Assembly: GCA_000431795.1 (NCBI GenBank)
Contig: FR887373.1
Span: forward strand, 53,733-117,732
From: Clostridium sp. CAG:302
Lineage (GTDB): Bacteria; Bacillota_I; Bacilli_A; RF39; UBA660
DNA length: 64,000 nucleotides
Direction: 5' to 3'
The notes beneath the pieces are model-generated. The model ran no database searches. It was given only the letters and a program-made list of their open reading frames with translations, and was not told the origin of the DNA. This document shows, piece after piece, positions 55,462 to 64,000 of the stretch. Numbering within the stretch: the first letter of the stretch is position 1; each line of letters starts with the position of its first letter. A program made the translations under genes and the position numbers.

Positions 55462-57624
55462 ATGAATAATGAAATAATAAATGAAATTAGTGAAAATTTA
55501 AATATTAAAAAGGAAGGAATAGAAGCAGTACTTAAATTACTTGAAGAAGGTAATACAGTACCTTTTATTGCTAGATATAGAAAAGAAGCTACTGGCGCTT
55601 TAGATGAAGAACAAATTAGAAGTATTAATGAGTATTATGAATATCAAGTCAATCTATTAAAGAGAAAAGAAGATGTTATTAGATTAATTGATGAAAAGGG
55701 TTTGCTTACCGATGAACTTAAGGATAATATTATGAAGGCTTCTAAACTAGTGGAAGTTGAAGATATATATAGACCTTATAAAGAAAAGAAAAAGACTAAG
55801 GCTACAGAAGCTATTAAGAATGGTTTGGAACCTTTAGCTAAGATTATTATGTCATTTAAAAAGGTAGATATTAAAAAAATAGCAGAATCATATCTTAATG
55901 ATAATGTTAAAAGTGTTGATGAAGCAATCACAGGTGCTAGTTATATCATTGCTGAATGGATTAGTGATAATGCTAGTTATCGTAAATATATTAGAAGTAA
56001 TATGAGTAATTATGGAGTAATCCATAGTAAATTAAAGAAGGGGGCTACTGATGAGAGTAAAACTTATGAGATGTACCATGATTATGAAGAGAGAGTTAAA
56101 TACATTAAACCACATAGAGTGCTTGCTTTAAATAGGGGAGAAAAAGAGGGTATTTTATCTGTTGATATATCTGCTGATGATGATTATATTATTTCTTTTT
56201 TAGAAAAGAAACTTATTAAAGACGAAAGTACTGAGAGTGCTAGTATTGTAAAGTCTGCGATTAGAGATAGTTATAAAAGACTTATTATTCCTAGTATTGA
56301 AAGGGAAGTAAGAGCAGATTTAAAGGAAGTGGCAGAAACTGCTGCTATTGAAGTGTTTGGAGAAAATTTAGAAAATCTAATTTTAACTCCTCCAATGAAA
56401 GATATCATGGTTCTTGGATTTGATCCAGCATATAGAACAGGATGCAAATTAGCGGTTGTTAGCCCTACTTCTAGTGTACTTAATATTTCAGTTATTTATC
56501 CTCATGAGCCACATAATAAGTGGGAAGAATCAAAGAAAGTACTTAAAGATTTATTTAAAAAGTATAATATTGATGTAGTCTCTATTGGTAATGGTACTGC
56601 TTCAAGAGAGAGTGAAAAATTAGTAGCGGAGGCTATTAGCGAGTATAAAGATAAGGATGTTAAGTATGTTATTGTAAGTGAAGCAGGGGCAAGTGTTTAC
56701 TCTGCCAGTGAACTTGCAATTAAAGAGTTTCCTGATTTAACTGTTGAAAAGAGAAGTGCTATTAGTATAGCAAGAAGGCTACAGGATCCTTTATCAGAAC
56801 TTGTCAAAATTGATAGTAAGAGTATTGGGGTAGGACAGTATCAACATGATGTAAATGAAAAGAAACTTGACGAGTCGCTTGATTTTGTTGTTAGCAAATG
56901 TGTTAATAATGTAGGTGTTAATATTAATACTGCTAGTACATCTATACTTAAATATGTTTCTGGTTTAACTAAAACTTCAATAGATAAAATTATTGGTTAC
57001 AGAGAAAAGAATGGTAGAATTAATTCTAGAGATGAACTTGTAAAGGGAAAGGTACTAACTCCTAAAGTGTATGAGCAGTCTATAGGATTTATGAGGGTTA
57101 TTGATGGAAATAATATTATGGATGAAACTTCTATTCACCCAGAGAGTTATGCAGTGGCAAGTAAGTTACTTGAAGATATTGGATATACTGCTAAAGATGT
57201 TGGTAAGGAAGAATTAGTTAAGAAGCTTGATGGTATTAATCTTGATGAGTATTCTAAAAAATTGGGAGTTGATAAGTACACACTTGAAGATATTATTAAA
57301 TGTTTAAAACAACCTAACAGAGATTTTAGAGATGATTTTGAAAAACCAATACTTAAGAGTGATATTCTTAAGATAGAAGATTTAAAAGAAGGAATGGAGC
57401 TTTTTGGTACTGTTAGAAATGTTGTAGATTTTGGCGCTTTCGTAGATATTGGTCTTCACGATGATGCCCTTGTTCATATATCTAAACTTACTGATAAGTA
57501 TATTAAACATCCTAGTGAAGTGGTGGCAGTTGGGGATATTGTTACCTGCTATGTAGAAAAGATTGATTTGGCTAAAAATAGGGTAAGCTTATCCTTAATT
57601 AATCCTAATATGGTTAAAAATTAA
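55462..57624 (+). CDS. tex: Tex-family S1 RNA-binding transcription accessory protein
   Basis: Tex is a conserved nucleic-acid-binding protein homologous to eukaryotic Spt6. The 720-residue product has the N-terminal helical domain with VPFIARYRKEATGALDEEQIR near 35-55. A YqgF-like domain has GFDPAYRTGCKLAVV near 323. Helix-hairpin-helix repeats lie near 485-550, and the C-terminal S1 domain has GTVRNVVDFGAFVDIGLHDDALVHIS near 647. ATG 55462 behind GGTGAT is preferred over 55450. Length and order are standard. Confidence 0.95.
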   Translation: MNNEIINEISENLNIKKEGIEAVLKLLEEGNTVPFIARYRKEATGALDEEQIRSINEYYEYQVNLLKRKEDVIRLIDEKGLLTDELKDNIMKASKLVEVEDIYRPYKEKKKTKATEAIKNGLEPLAKIIMSFKKVDIKKIAESYLNDNVKSVDEAITGASYIIAEWISDNASYRKYIRSNMSNYGVIHSKLKKGATDESKTYEMYHDYEERVKYIKPHRVLALNRGEKEGILSVDISADDDYIISFLEKKLIKDESTESASIVKSAIRDSYKRLIIPSIEREVRADLKEVAETAAIEVFGENLENLILTPPMKDIMVLGFDPAYRTGCKLAVVSPTSSVLNISVIYPHEPHNKWEESKKVLKDLFKKYNIDVVSIGNGTASRESEKLVAEAISEYKDKDVKYVIVSEAGASVYSASELAIKEFPDLTVEKRSAISIARRLQDPLSELVKIDSKSIGVGQYQHDVNEKKLDESLDFVVSKCVNNVGVNINTASTSILKYVSGLTKTSIDKIIGYREKNGRINSRDELVKGKVLTPKVYEQSIGFMRVIDGNNIMDETSIHPESYAVASKLLEDIGYTAKDVGKEELVKKLDGINLDEYSKKLGVDKYTLEDIIKCLKQPNRDFRDDFEKPILKSDILKIEDLKEGMELFGTVRNVVDFGAFVDIGLHDDALVHISKLTDKYIKHPSEVVAVGDIVTCYVEKIDLAKNRVSLSLINPNMVKN

Positions 57625-57674
57625 TGAAAATTAGTAAAAAATATGTAATTTTATAAAAAAAATGTATAAAATAA

Positions 57675-57703
57675 TTGACAGATAGGCAATTTTATAGTAT
57701 CAT
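57675..57703 (+). promoter_or_regulatory. SigA-type promoter of tRNA-Gly
   Basis: A perfect TTGACA (57675-57680), a 17-base spacer and TATCAT (57698-57703). The start is near 57710, 11 bases before the mature tRNA. Confidence 0.75.
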
Positions 57704-57720
57704 TATTATTGCCTACTGAT

Positions 57721-57794
57721 GCAGATGTAGTTTAATGGTAGAACCTCAGCCTTCCAAGCTGACTGCGTGAGTTCGATTCTCATCATCTGCTCCA
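57721..57794 (+). tRNA. tRNA-Gly (anticodon TCC), CCA encoded
   Basis: The acceptor stem GCAGATG pairs with CATCTGC. The anticodon stem is TCAGC/GCTGA with loop CTTCCAA, giving TCC. The T arm has GTTCGATTC. Discriminator T is followed by an encoded CCA. The cloverleaf is intact and is read by eye. Confidence 0.95.
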
Positions 57795-57832
57795 GAAGCA
57801 AAAATCGTCGCACCAAAGCGATGTTAATGATT

Positions 57833-57863
57833 AAATCAATCAGAAATGATTGATTTTTTTGTC
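57833..57863 (+). terminator. Terminator after tRNA-Gly
   Basis: AAATCAATCA and TGATTGATTT form a 10 bp perfect stem with a GAAA tetraloop, followed by T. Confidence 0.9.
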
Positions 57864-57888
57864 GTTTAAGAAAGGTGTTGATGATATT

Positions 57889-58164
57889 ATGATAAAAATA
57901 ATCAAACAAGAAATTAAAATAAGTCATGAACTTAAAAGCAAAGTTGAATGGGCTTGTAGGCTTAATAATACTAAACCAATTTTTATTAATGGCAGTTTAT
58001 TAAAACTAGAACCTACCAATATAGGCTATTTAGAGCCTCATAGAGCAATTATTAATAATAAGACATATCTTTTATTTAACGGACACGAATTTGCTTACTA
58101 CAGAGATTTAAATACCAAAATTAAACTATCTGATTTAAAAGATTTCATTAAAAAACTAAAATAA
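57889..58164 (+). CDS. Small protein of unknown function
   Basis: This 91-residue product begins MIKIIKQEIKISHELKSKVEWACRLN and has no membrane segment. Upstream in-frame codons from 57850 lie in the tRNA terminator, so ATG 57889 is chosen, with AAAGGTG 12-18 bases ahead. The sequence suggests a compact mixed alpha-beta domain (PIFINGSLLKLE, AIINNKTYLLFNGHEFAYY). I do not recognise it. It lies between tRNA-Gly and a serine recombinase, so it may be part of an integrated element. Confidence 0.55.
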   Translation: MIKIIKQEIKISHELKSKVEWACRLNNTKPIFINGSLLKLEPTNIGYLEPHRAIINNKTYLLFNGHEFAYYRDLNTKIKLSDLKDFIKKLK

Positions 58165-58208
58165 TGACAAAATCTGTGCTATAATGGTTATAGAAAATAT
58201 TAAACCTA

Positions 58209-60086
<1,878 letters not shown>

Positions 60087-60112
60087 GTAAGTAAATAATA
60101 AGCAGGATAAAG

Positions 60113-60172
60113 AGAATGATAGCACTACCCTAATTTATTCTATATAAATAAAGGATTTATAGTGCTATCATT
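60113..60172. terminator. Long hairpin after the recombinase gene
   Basis: AATGATAGCACTA and its exact 13-base complement enclose about 32 bases that can pair further (CCT...AGG). A short T-rich run follows, so it probably terminates the recombinase transcript. Confidence 0.6.
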
Positions 60173-60463
60173 TCTTATTTTGTACTTGCAAAATTGAGTT
60201 AAAAATATGGAAGAATTCTACCATACTTTTGATTTTAGCCTTTTGATTAAAGTATTTGCAAGGTTATATTTTGCTTCCAACAGTTGGATATACATTAGAA
60301 AACGTTGGATGAATCTTGGATGTTTTAAGTTGGTTTCAAAATATGTTGAAATTATGGTATAATTATATATAGAAGTGACAGATAAATAGTAATTTGAAAG
60401 TGAACTAATAGTATGTTTAATATTAGATAAAAAATTGATATATTGTTCTTGGATGGTGATAAA

Positions 60464-61006
60464 ATGAATCAAGAAAAAATAGGAAAATTTATTGCTAAAT
60501 TAAGAAAGCAAAAAAAATTAACTCAAGAACAGTTAGCAGAAAAATTAGGGATAACCAAAAATGCTGTAAGCAAGTGGGAAAGAGGATTGGGCTTAATGGA
60601 TTTGTCATTGTTAAAACCATTAAGTCACATTTTAGAAGTCTCGGTTACGGAAATATTAAATGGTGAGAGATTTACTAAAGAAGAAATCGATTCAAAAAGT
60701 GAGGAAACTTTAATTGATACACTTGATTATTCTGCAAAAGAAATAAAAAAGGTAAAAAAGAATAAGTTTATAATAATATTATTAACAATAGTTATTACTA
60801 TTTTGTCAATTGTAATATTAGACACAATTCAAGCAATAGTATTTAAAAATAGCCCAATAATAAGTTGGAGAATTGAAGATGCTAATGATAGTGATAGTTA
60901 TGTAGACAAAGGTATTTTAATTGATACTTATTATTGTGTTAGCGATGATGTAATAACGGTAATTCCAACACTTAAAAATACAAATTATAATTGCCCATCA
61001 GAATAA
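60464..61006 (+). CDS. XRE-family regulator with a membrane segment
   Basis: This 180-residue product has an HTH_3 domain at residues 5-60 (KLRKQKKLTQEQLAEKLGITKNAVSKWERG). A linker and a single hydrophobic segment follow near 106-128, then a short C-terminal part. Such membrane-tethered XRE regulators are common near accessory genes in Bacillota. The ATG at 60464 has GGTGAT ahead. A TATAAT lies at about 60358. It probably controls itself or the neighbouring gene at 61176. The ligand and targets are unknown. Confidence 0.82.
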   Translation: MNQEKIGKFIAKLRKQKKLTQEQLAEKLGITKNAVSKWERGLGLMDLSLLKPLSHILEVSVTEILNGERFTKEEIDSKSEETLIDTLDYSAKEIKKVKKNKFIIILLTIVITILSIVILDTIQAIVFKNSPIISWRIEDANDSDSYVDKGILIDTYYCVSDDVITVIPTLKNTNYNCPSE

Positions 61007-61175
61007 TAATTACAAATTACAATTTAGTGATTTGTTAAATAAATAGTAATTTGCCGATAATCATTTTTTGAACAAAAGTTGTAACTTTTTTAAAATATGT
61101 TACTATGTAGTTGATTATTAGTAGAATTAAAGCTTATTTTTATTAAAATAAGAACAAAATAAAGGAGGTATTGTT

Positions 61176-61742
61176 ATGAAAAAGAAAAAAATTATTATTT
61201 TATCTATTTTAGTTATCTTTATAATTGCTATGATTTGTGGTGTAATTTGGTACTTTAACAATAGAAATTCAAATTATAAGCCAAATGGCAAATTAAATTA
61301 TGATACAGTACTTGTGAATGAAGAAACAAATCCATATTATCAAGTTGGATTTGCTGATTATGTGTTTATAGGAAAGGTAGATAAGGAAATTGAAAGGACA
61401 TTCTCAGATTATGGCTCAGCTAGAACTATATATGAAATCGAGGTAACAGAAAATTTGAAGGGTGATCTACAAAATATAATTAAAGTAACTTATCCTGGTG
61501 GATATGATAAAGATGGAACTCTTATATTGCATAAAGGTGATTATATAACGGATGAGGAATTACCAAAGATAGGTGAAAATTATATATTTGTGGGTATTGG
61601 ACAGCCAAACGGAACAATATTATTACAAGATTTATATTCTGATACTCCATATACAGAAGAAAATAAAGAAAAATACTTGGACTATATTAATAATCAAGAG
61701 AATGTAGACAGAGAAAGATTTAAAAGTATTTATGAGAATTAG
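61176..61742 (+). CDS. Membrane-anchored extracytoplasmic protein, function unknown
   Basis: This 188-residue product has an N-terminal membrane segment (about 6-27). A soluble domain follows with ADYVFIGKVDKEIERTF near 60, YEIEVTENLKGDL near 85, VTYPGGYDKDGTLILHKGD near 103 and IGENYIFVGIGQPNGTILLQ near 130. The strand pattern faintly recalls an OB-fold or NTR-like domain, but I do not claim a family. AAAGGAGG stands before the ATG, so expression is well supported. It may share control with the upstream XRE gene. Confidence 0.7.
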   Translation: MKKKKIIILSILVIFIIAMICGVIWYFNNRNSNYKPNGKLNYDTVLVNEETNPYYQVGFADYVFIGKVDKEIERTFSDYGSARTIYEIEVTENLKGDLQNIIKVTYPGGYDKDGTLILHKGDYITDEELPKIGENYIFVGIGQPNGTILLQDLYSDTPYTEENKEKYLDYINNQENVDRERFKSIYEN

Positions 61743-61878
61743 AAAAATGCAATAGTTGATTAACAATAACTACTTTTCTTTTTTATGCTATTATTGTAAA
61801 AGACAAATTACAATTTATTGGTGAGATTAGTTTGAAATATAACTAGTCTTTTTATTTTGAATAAGATTTATATTTTTT

Positions 61879-61942
61879 GTCTAGGGTAGAAAATATTTCC
61901 ATCTAGGGTAGAAGATATTTCTATCCACGATGGAAAATTTGT
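61879..61942. repeat. Iteron-like repeats, first cluster
   Basis: Two copies of a roughly 22-bp unit run head to tail: GTCTAGGGTAGAAAATATTT (from 61880) and CATCTAGGGTAGAAGATATT (from 61900). A related degenerate inverted unit CTATCCACGATGG follows at 61921. They lie immediately before the first AT-rich repeat. Confidence 0.6.
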
Positions 61943-61945
61943 CTA

Positions 61946-62024
61946 ACATAATATGATAATATAATATAAAGAATTAATATAACAAGAATATAAATAATAA
62001 TTTAAATTAGTATAAATATTTATA
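61946..62024. repeat. AT-rich direct repeat, copy 1
   Basis: About 79 bases starting ACATAATATGATAATATAAT, repeated at 62205-62281 with two substitutions and a 2-base indel. Both copies directly follow iteron-like repeats. Confidence 0.8.
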
Positions 62025-62040
62025 CAGAAAGGATTTGATT

Positions 62041-62127
62041 ATGAATGGTGTAGATTATAACGAAGTCATTATATCAGGAAATATAAATGTTATTAAGGAT
62101 ATAAATGAATTAATTGTCACAGTGTGA
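62041..62127 (+). CDS. Possible 28-residue peptide or gene remnant
   Basis: ATG at 62041 follows AGAAAGGA at a good distance and reads MNGVDYNEVIISGNINVIKD and onward to a stop at 62125. It may be a leader peptide, a truncated start of a lost gene, or chance. It lies between the two AT-rich repeat copies. Confidence 0.3.
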   Translation: MNGVDYNEVIISGNINVIKDINELIVTV

Positions 62128-62152
62128 TGATTTTATCATGACATGACAAAAA

Positions 62153-62204
62153 TGTCCATCAGGGTGTGATGAAAATGTCCATCTAGGGGTGATGATTTTG
62201 TCAC
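62153..62204. repeat. Iteron-like repeats, second cluster
   Basis: TCCATCAGGGTGTGATGAAA (from 62156) and TCCATCTAGGGGTGATGATT (from 62179) are two units about 23 bases apart. They are related to the first cluster. The block is bounded by TGACAAAA (62144) and TTTTGTCA (62196) as an inverted repeat. Confidence 0.6.
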
Positions 62205-62281
62205 ACATAATATAATAATATAATATAAAGAATTAATATAATAAGAATATAAATATATTTAAATTAGTATAAATATTTATA
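62205..62281. repeat. AT-rich direct repeat, copy 2
   Basis: About 77 bases, nearly identical to 61946-62024. No gene follows on this strand before the terminators near 62.4 kb. The stretch 62282-62415 shows no feature I can name. Confidence 0.8.
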
Positions 62282-62416
62282 TTAAAATATATAATATGTG
62301 CTATACTATTAATAGATTGATTTAATCAATTACTTGTTTCTACTTTTTCGCAAATGACCCATGTCATTGCTCCAAATTGATAGGAAACTCGGAAATTAAC
62401 TTCTGAGAGTAATAAA

Positions 62417-62447
62417 TGCTAACTAGAAATAGTTAGCACTTTTTTTA
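62417..62447 (+). terminator. Rho-independent terminator, + strand
   Basis: GCTAACTA and TAGTTAGC with a GAAA tetraloop are followed by seven T. No ORF precedes it closely, so it may end a non-coding transcript. Confidence 0.8.
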
Positions 62448-62457
62448 TATAAAATAA

Positions 62458-62483
62458 CCCCCCTATGTATTTGCATAGGGGGG
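62458..62483. terminator. GC-rich hairpin between the + strand terminator and fic
   Basis: CCCCCCTATG and CATAGGGGGG form a perfect 10 bp stem with a 6-base loop. On the minus strand it is followed by T-rich sequence, so it probably terminates the Fic transcript. Confidence 0.75.
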
Positions 62484-62488
62484 TGATA

Positions 62489-63370
62489 TTAACTATTAAT
62501 TTTTAATTCTTTTATTTTTTTCTTTTCGTTATCTTGTTTTTTGATTCTATTATTAATATCTAGTTCTATTATTGAATCACATACTTTATATCTATAGAAT
62601 CCTTTAATGTAATCATAATTTCCTTCATTATTTGCTTTATTCATTGCTAAATGATACTCTGTTCTTTCATTTGCTTTGATGTATATTGGTGGTAATCCAA
62701 CGTCTTCAAATAATTTGTTAATAAATCCTCTTATTGTTCGACCATTACCATCATCAAAAGGATGTACTTTGATTAACTTACAACCAATAACTACACAATT
62801 ATCTAGATATTCAAGTAATTTATCAGTTGAGAAGTTAGTATTTAATTCTTTTGCATCTTCTAGTAATTTTTGTATTTCTATATCTATTTTTTTTAATTCA
62901 GGTCTTATCATAGACCATTCTGATAGTTCTGTACCAGTTCCAGGAAGATATACATCGAATCTTCTAAAATCTCCGGCATACTCTGGGTATTCTGTAAATG
63001 AAAATAATTTTGCATTTAAATCTTTAAGAGTATATACATCAAATAAATAATTAACATCATCGGAATGTATATATTCATACATAGCTTTAAGTCCTTTTAT
63101 TTCTATACTATTGTGTGTTCCCTCAAGTTCACTTTCGTTATTAATGTATTTTGTAATAAATGCTTTTTTCATTTTGTCAAATTCAATCTTACCTGGTGCT
63201 AAACTATAATACATTTTAATTAACTTTGTTGGTGTTTCTGCTTTTTCTTCATAAAGTTTATTAACTTTTTTTCTGTATTTATATCCTAAAAATGATTCTT
63301 GTATTATAAAGTTTATATCGATTCCTGCACTATTTAAATCTTTAATTAATTTTGCTTTTTCTTCACTCAT
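62489..63370 (-). CDS. Fic-domain protein (AMPylase family)
   Basis: Fic enzymes transfer AMP or other nucleotide groups to target proteins. The 293-residue product has the catalytic HPFDDGNGRTIR near residue 201-212. An N-terminal autoinhibitory-helix region NESELEGTHNS near 76 replaces the usual SSxIEGN, keeping the key Glu-Gly but not the first serine. A flap segment AGDFRRFDVYLPG near 130 fits class II Fic proteins. AGAGG precedes the ATG. No separate antitoxin gene adjoins it. Targets are unknown. Confidence 0.92.
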   Translation of the reverse strand: MSEEKAKLIKDLNSAGIDINFIIQESFLGYKYRKKVNKLYEEKAETPTKLIKMYYSLAPGKIEFDKMKKAFITKYINNESELEGTHNSIEIKGLKAMYEYIHSDDVNYLFDVYTLKDLNAKLFSFTEYPEYAGDFRRFDVYLPGTGTELSEWSMIRPELKKIDIEIQKLLEDAKELNTNFSTDKLLEYLDNCVVIGCKLIKVHPFDDGNGRTIRGFINKLFEDVGLPPIYIKANERTEYHLAMNKANNEGNYDYIKGFYRYKVCDSIIELDINNRIKKQDNEKKKIKELKINS

Positions 63371-63475
63371 TTTTGTCGCCTCTCAAAATCGCTAGTATTA
63401 TAGCATATAATTAAATTAAATGCAAATATATGTATTTAATTCGTTTTTATGTGAATGATAATATTAGGTGATAGT

Positions 63476-64000
63476 ATGTTAGTTAGGCTTGGGTATGTGG
63501 CTATCAGTACTGCGATTGATGTTACTAGTTCTAGCCCTTATACTTATAGTGAGTATTTAAATAAATGTAATATTGACAAGCTTGATGATATTATTAAATC
63601 TAATTTATTAGGTTTAGAAGAAATATTAAAATATAATGTTAAAAATAATATTCATTTTTATAGGATGTCTTCTAAAATAATTCCACTTGCTACTAAAGAT
63701 GATGTAAAATTTAATTATACTACTAAGTACAAAAAATATTATAATAGAATTAGTAAAATTATTAATGATAATAATTTGAGAGTGGATTTTCATCCTGATC
63801 AATTCTGTGTACTTAATAGTACTAATAAAGATGTTGTTAAAAACTCTATTGATATTTTAGATTATCATTATAAATTATTGAACATGATGAAAATTAAAGA
63901 TAAGGTTCTAATACTTCATGTTGGTAGTAACGTTTTAGAAAAAAATAATTCTATTAAGAGATTTGTTAATAATTTTAATAAATTGCCTGATTATTTAAAG
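63476..64000 (+). CDS. uvsE: UV damage endonuclease UvsE (3' end missing)
   Basis: UvsE/UVDE is a TIM-barrel nuclease that nicks 5' of UV photoproducts and some other lesions. The 175 visible residues begin MLVRLGYVAIS. They include SSPYTYSEY near 20, NIHFYRMSSKIIPLAT near 60, RVDFHPDQFCVLNS near 104 and the metal-site LHVGS near 145, all in family order. TAGGTGATAG precedes the ATG. The gene runs off the right edge. Confidence 0.92.
   Translation, partial: MLVRLGYVAISTAIDVTSSSPYTYSEYLNKCNIDKLDDIIKSNLLGLEEILKYNVKNNIHFYRMSSKIIPLATKDDVKFNYTTKYKKYYNRISKIINDNNLRVDFHPDQFCVLNSTNKDVVKNSIDILDYHYKLLNMMKIKDKVLILHVGSNVLEKNNSIKRFVNNFNKLPDYLK

Noticed and set aside
57721..57794. tRNA-Gly as the attachment site of the serine-recombinase element
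   Set aside because: No copy of the tRNA 3' end is visible downstream within the window, and large serine recombinases seldom use tRNA genes. The adjacency alone is not evidence.
60218..60472. 84-codon minus-strand frame upstream of the XRE gene
   Set aside because: It covers the likely XRE promoter and start, has no visible ribosome site, and the peptide resembles no family I know.

Overview
The window is about 64 kb of a very AT-rich chromosome, under roughly 30% GC by eye. It starts inside dnaA and runs away from the replication origin. The gene set and order (dnaA-dnaN-recF-gyrB-gyrA, SRP RNA-tadA-dnaX-ebfC-recR-bofA, holB-ricT, rsmI-pth-mfd-spoVT, spoIID-spoIIQ-spoIIID-mbl, dusB-lysS, prfB-ftsE-ftsX) match Bacillota of the Bacilli type. 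bofA, ricT, spoVT, spoIID, spoIIQ and spoIIID point to an endospore former or a recent descendant of one. TGA is a normal stop: prfB carries its autoregulatory UGA frameshift, which argues against a Mollicutes-type code. The best guess is an uncultured gut Bacilli/Erysipelotrichales-like or RF39-like lineage. The species cannot be named from the sequence.

Layout. 1-8.7 kb: origin genes, with DnaA-box-like sites in the dnaA-dnaN gap and a ComK-family gene where Bacillus has the S4-domain gene yaaA. 8.74-10.02 kb: a gene-poor hub holding a Noc-type palindrome, a perfect inverted repeat, a very short SRP RNA, and seven ParB (parS) sites spaced about 150-170 bp apart, most followed at once by a DnaA-box-like sequence. 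10-17.2 kb: a replication, repair and translation operon (tadA to pth). 17.2-28.6 kb: mfd, spoVT, a T-box-controlled dut-metG pair, tatD, then sporulation and cell-shape genes. 28.7-49.2 kb: metabolism, lysS, two transporters, clpC, ychF, pepF, prfB, two YitT proteins and ftsEX. 49.2-57.6 kb: less conserved cargo (an aryl-sulfotransferase-like protein, a Y-family polymerase, a 998-residue unknown protein) ending with tex and tRNA-Gly. 57.8-63.4 kb: an accessory stretch with a large serine recombinase, an XRE regulator, a membrane-anchored protein, iteron-like and duplicated AT-rich repeats, and a Fic protein. A partial uvsE runs off the end.

Two signals are not explained by ordinary gene content. 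First, the parS plus DnaA-box array at 8.97-9.96 kb is flanked by Noc-type sites, so chromosome segregation, replication initiation and division control appear to meet on one kilobase. Second, a family of dispersed intergenic twin hairpins occurs at 2.3, 21.15, 21.3, 34.1, 40.9 and 49.85 kb. Stem sequences differ between copies, but the better-preserved hairpins keep a 9-10 bp stem, an A.G-type mismatch, one closing pair and a short loop, and the two hairpins usually abut directly. Several copies share the upstream string ATGGCTGATA and sit between a terminator and the next promoter. This looks like a structured RNA or single-stranded DNA element that I do not recognise.

Nearly all genes lie on the + strand, co-oriented with replication away from dnaA. 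The minus-strand exceptions are envelope-type proteins, a DUF6512-like protein and the Fic gene.
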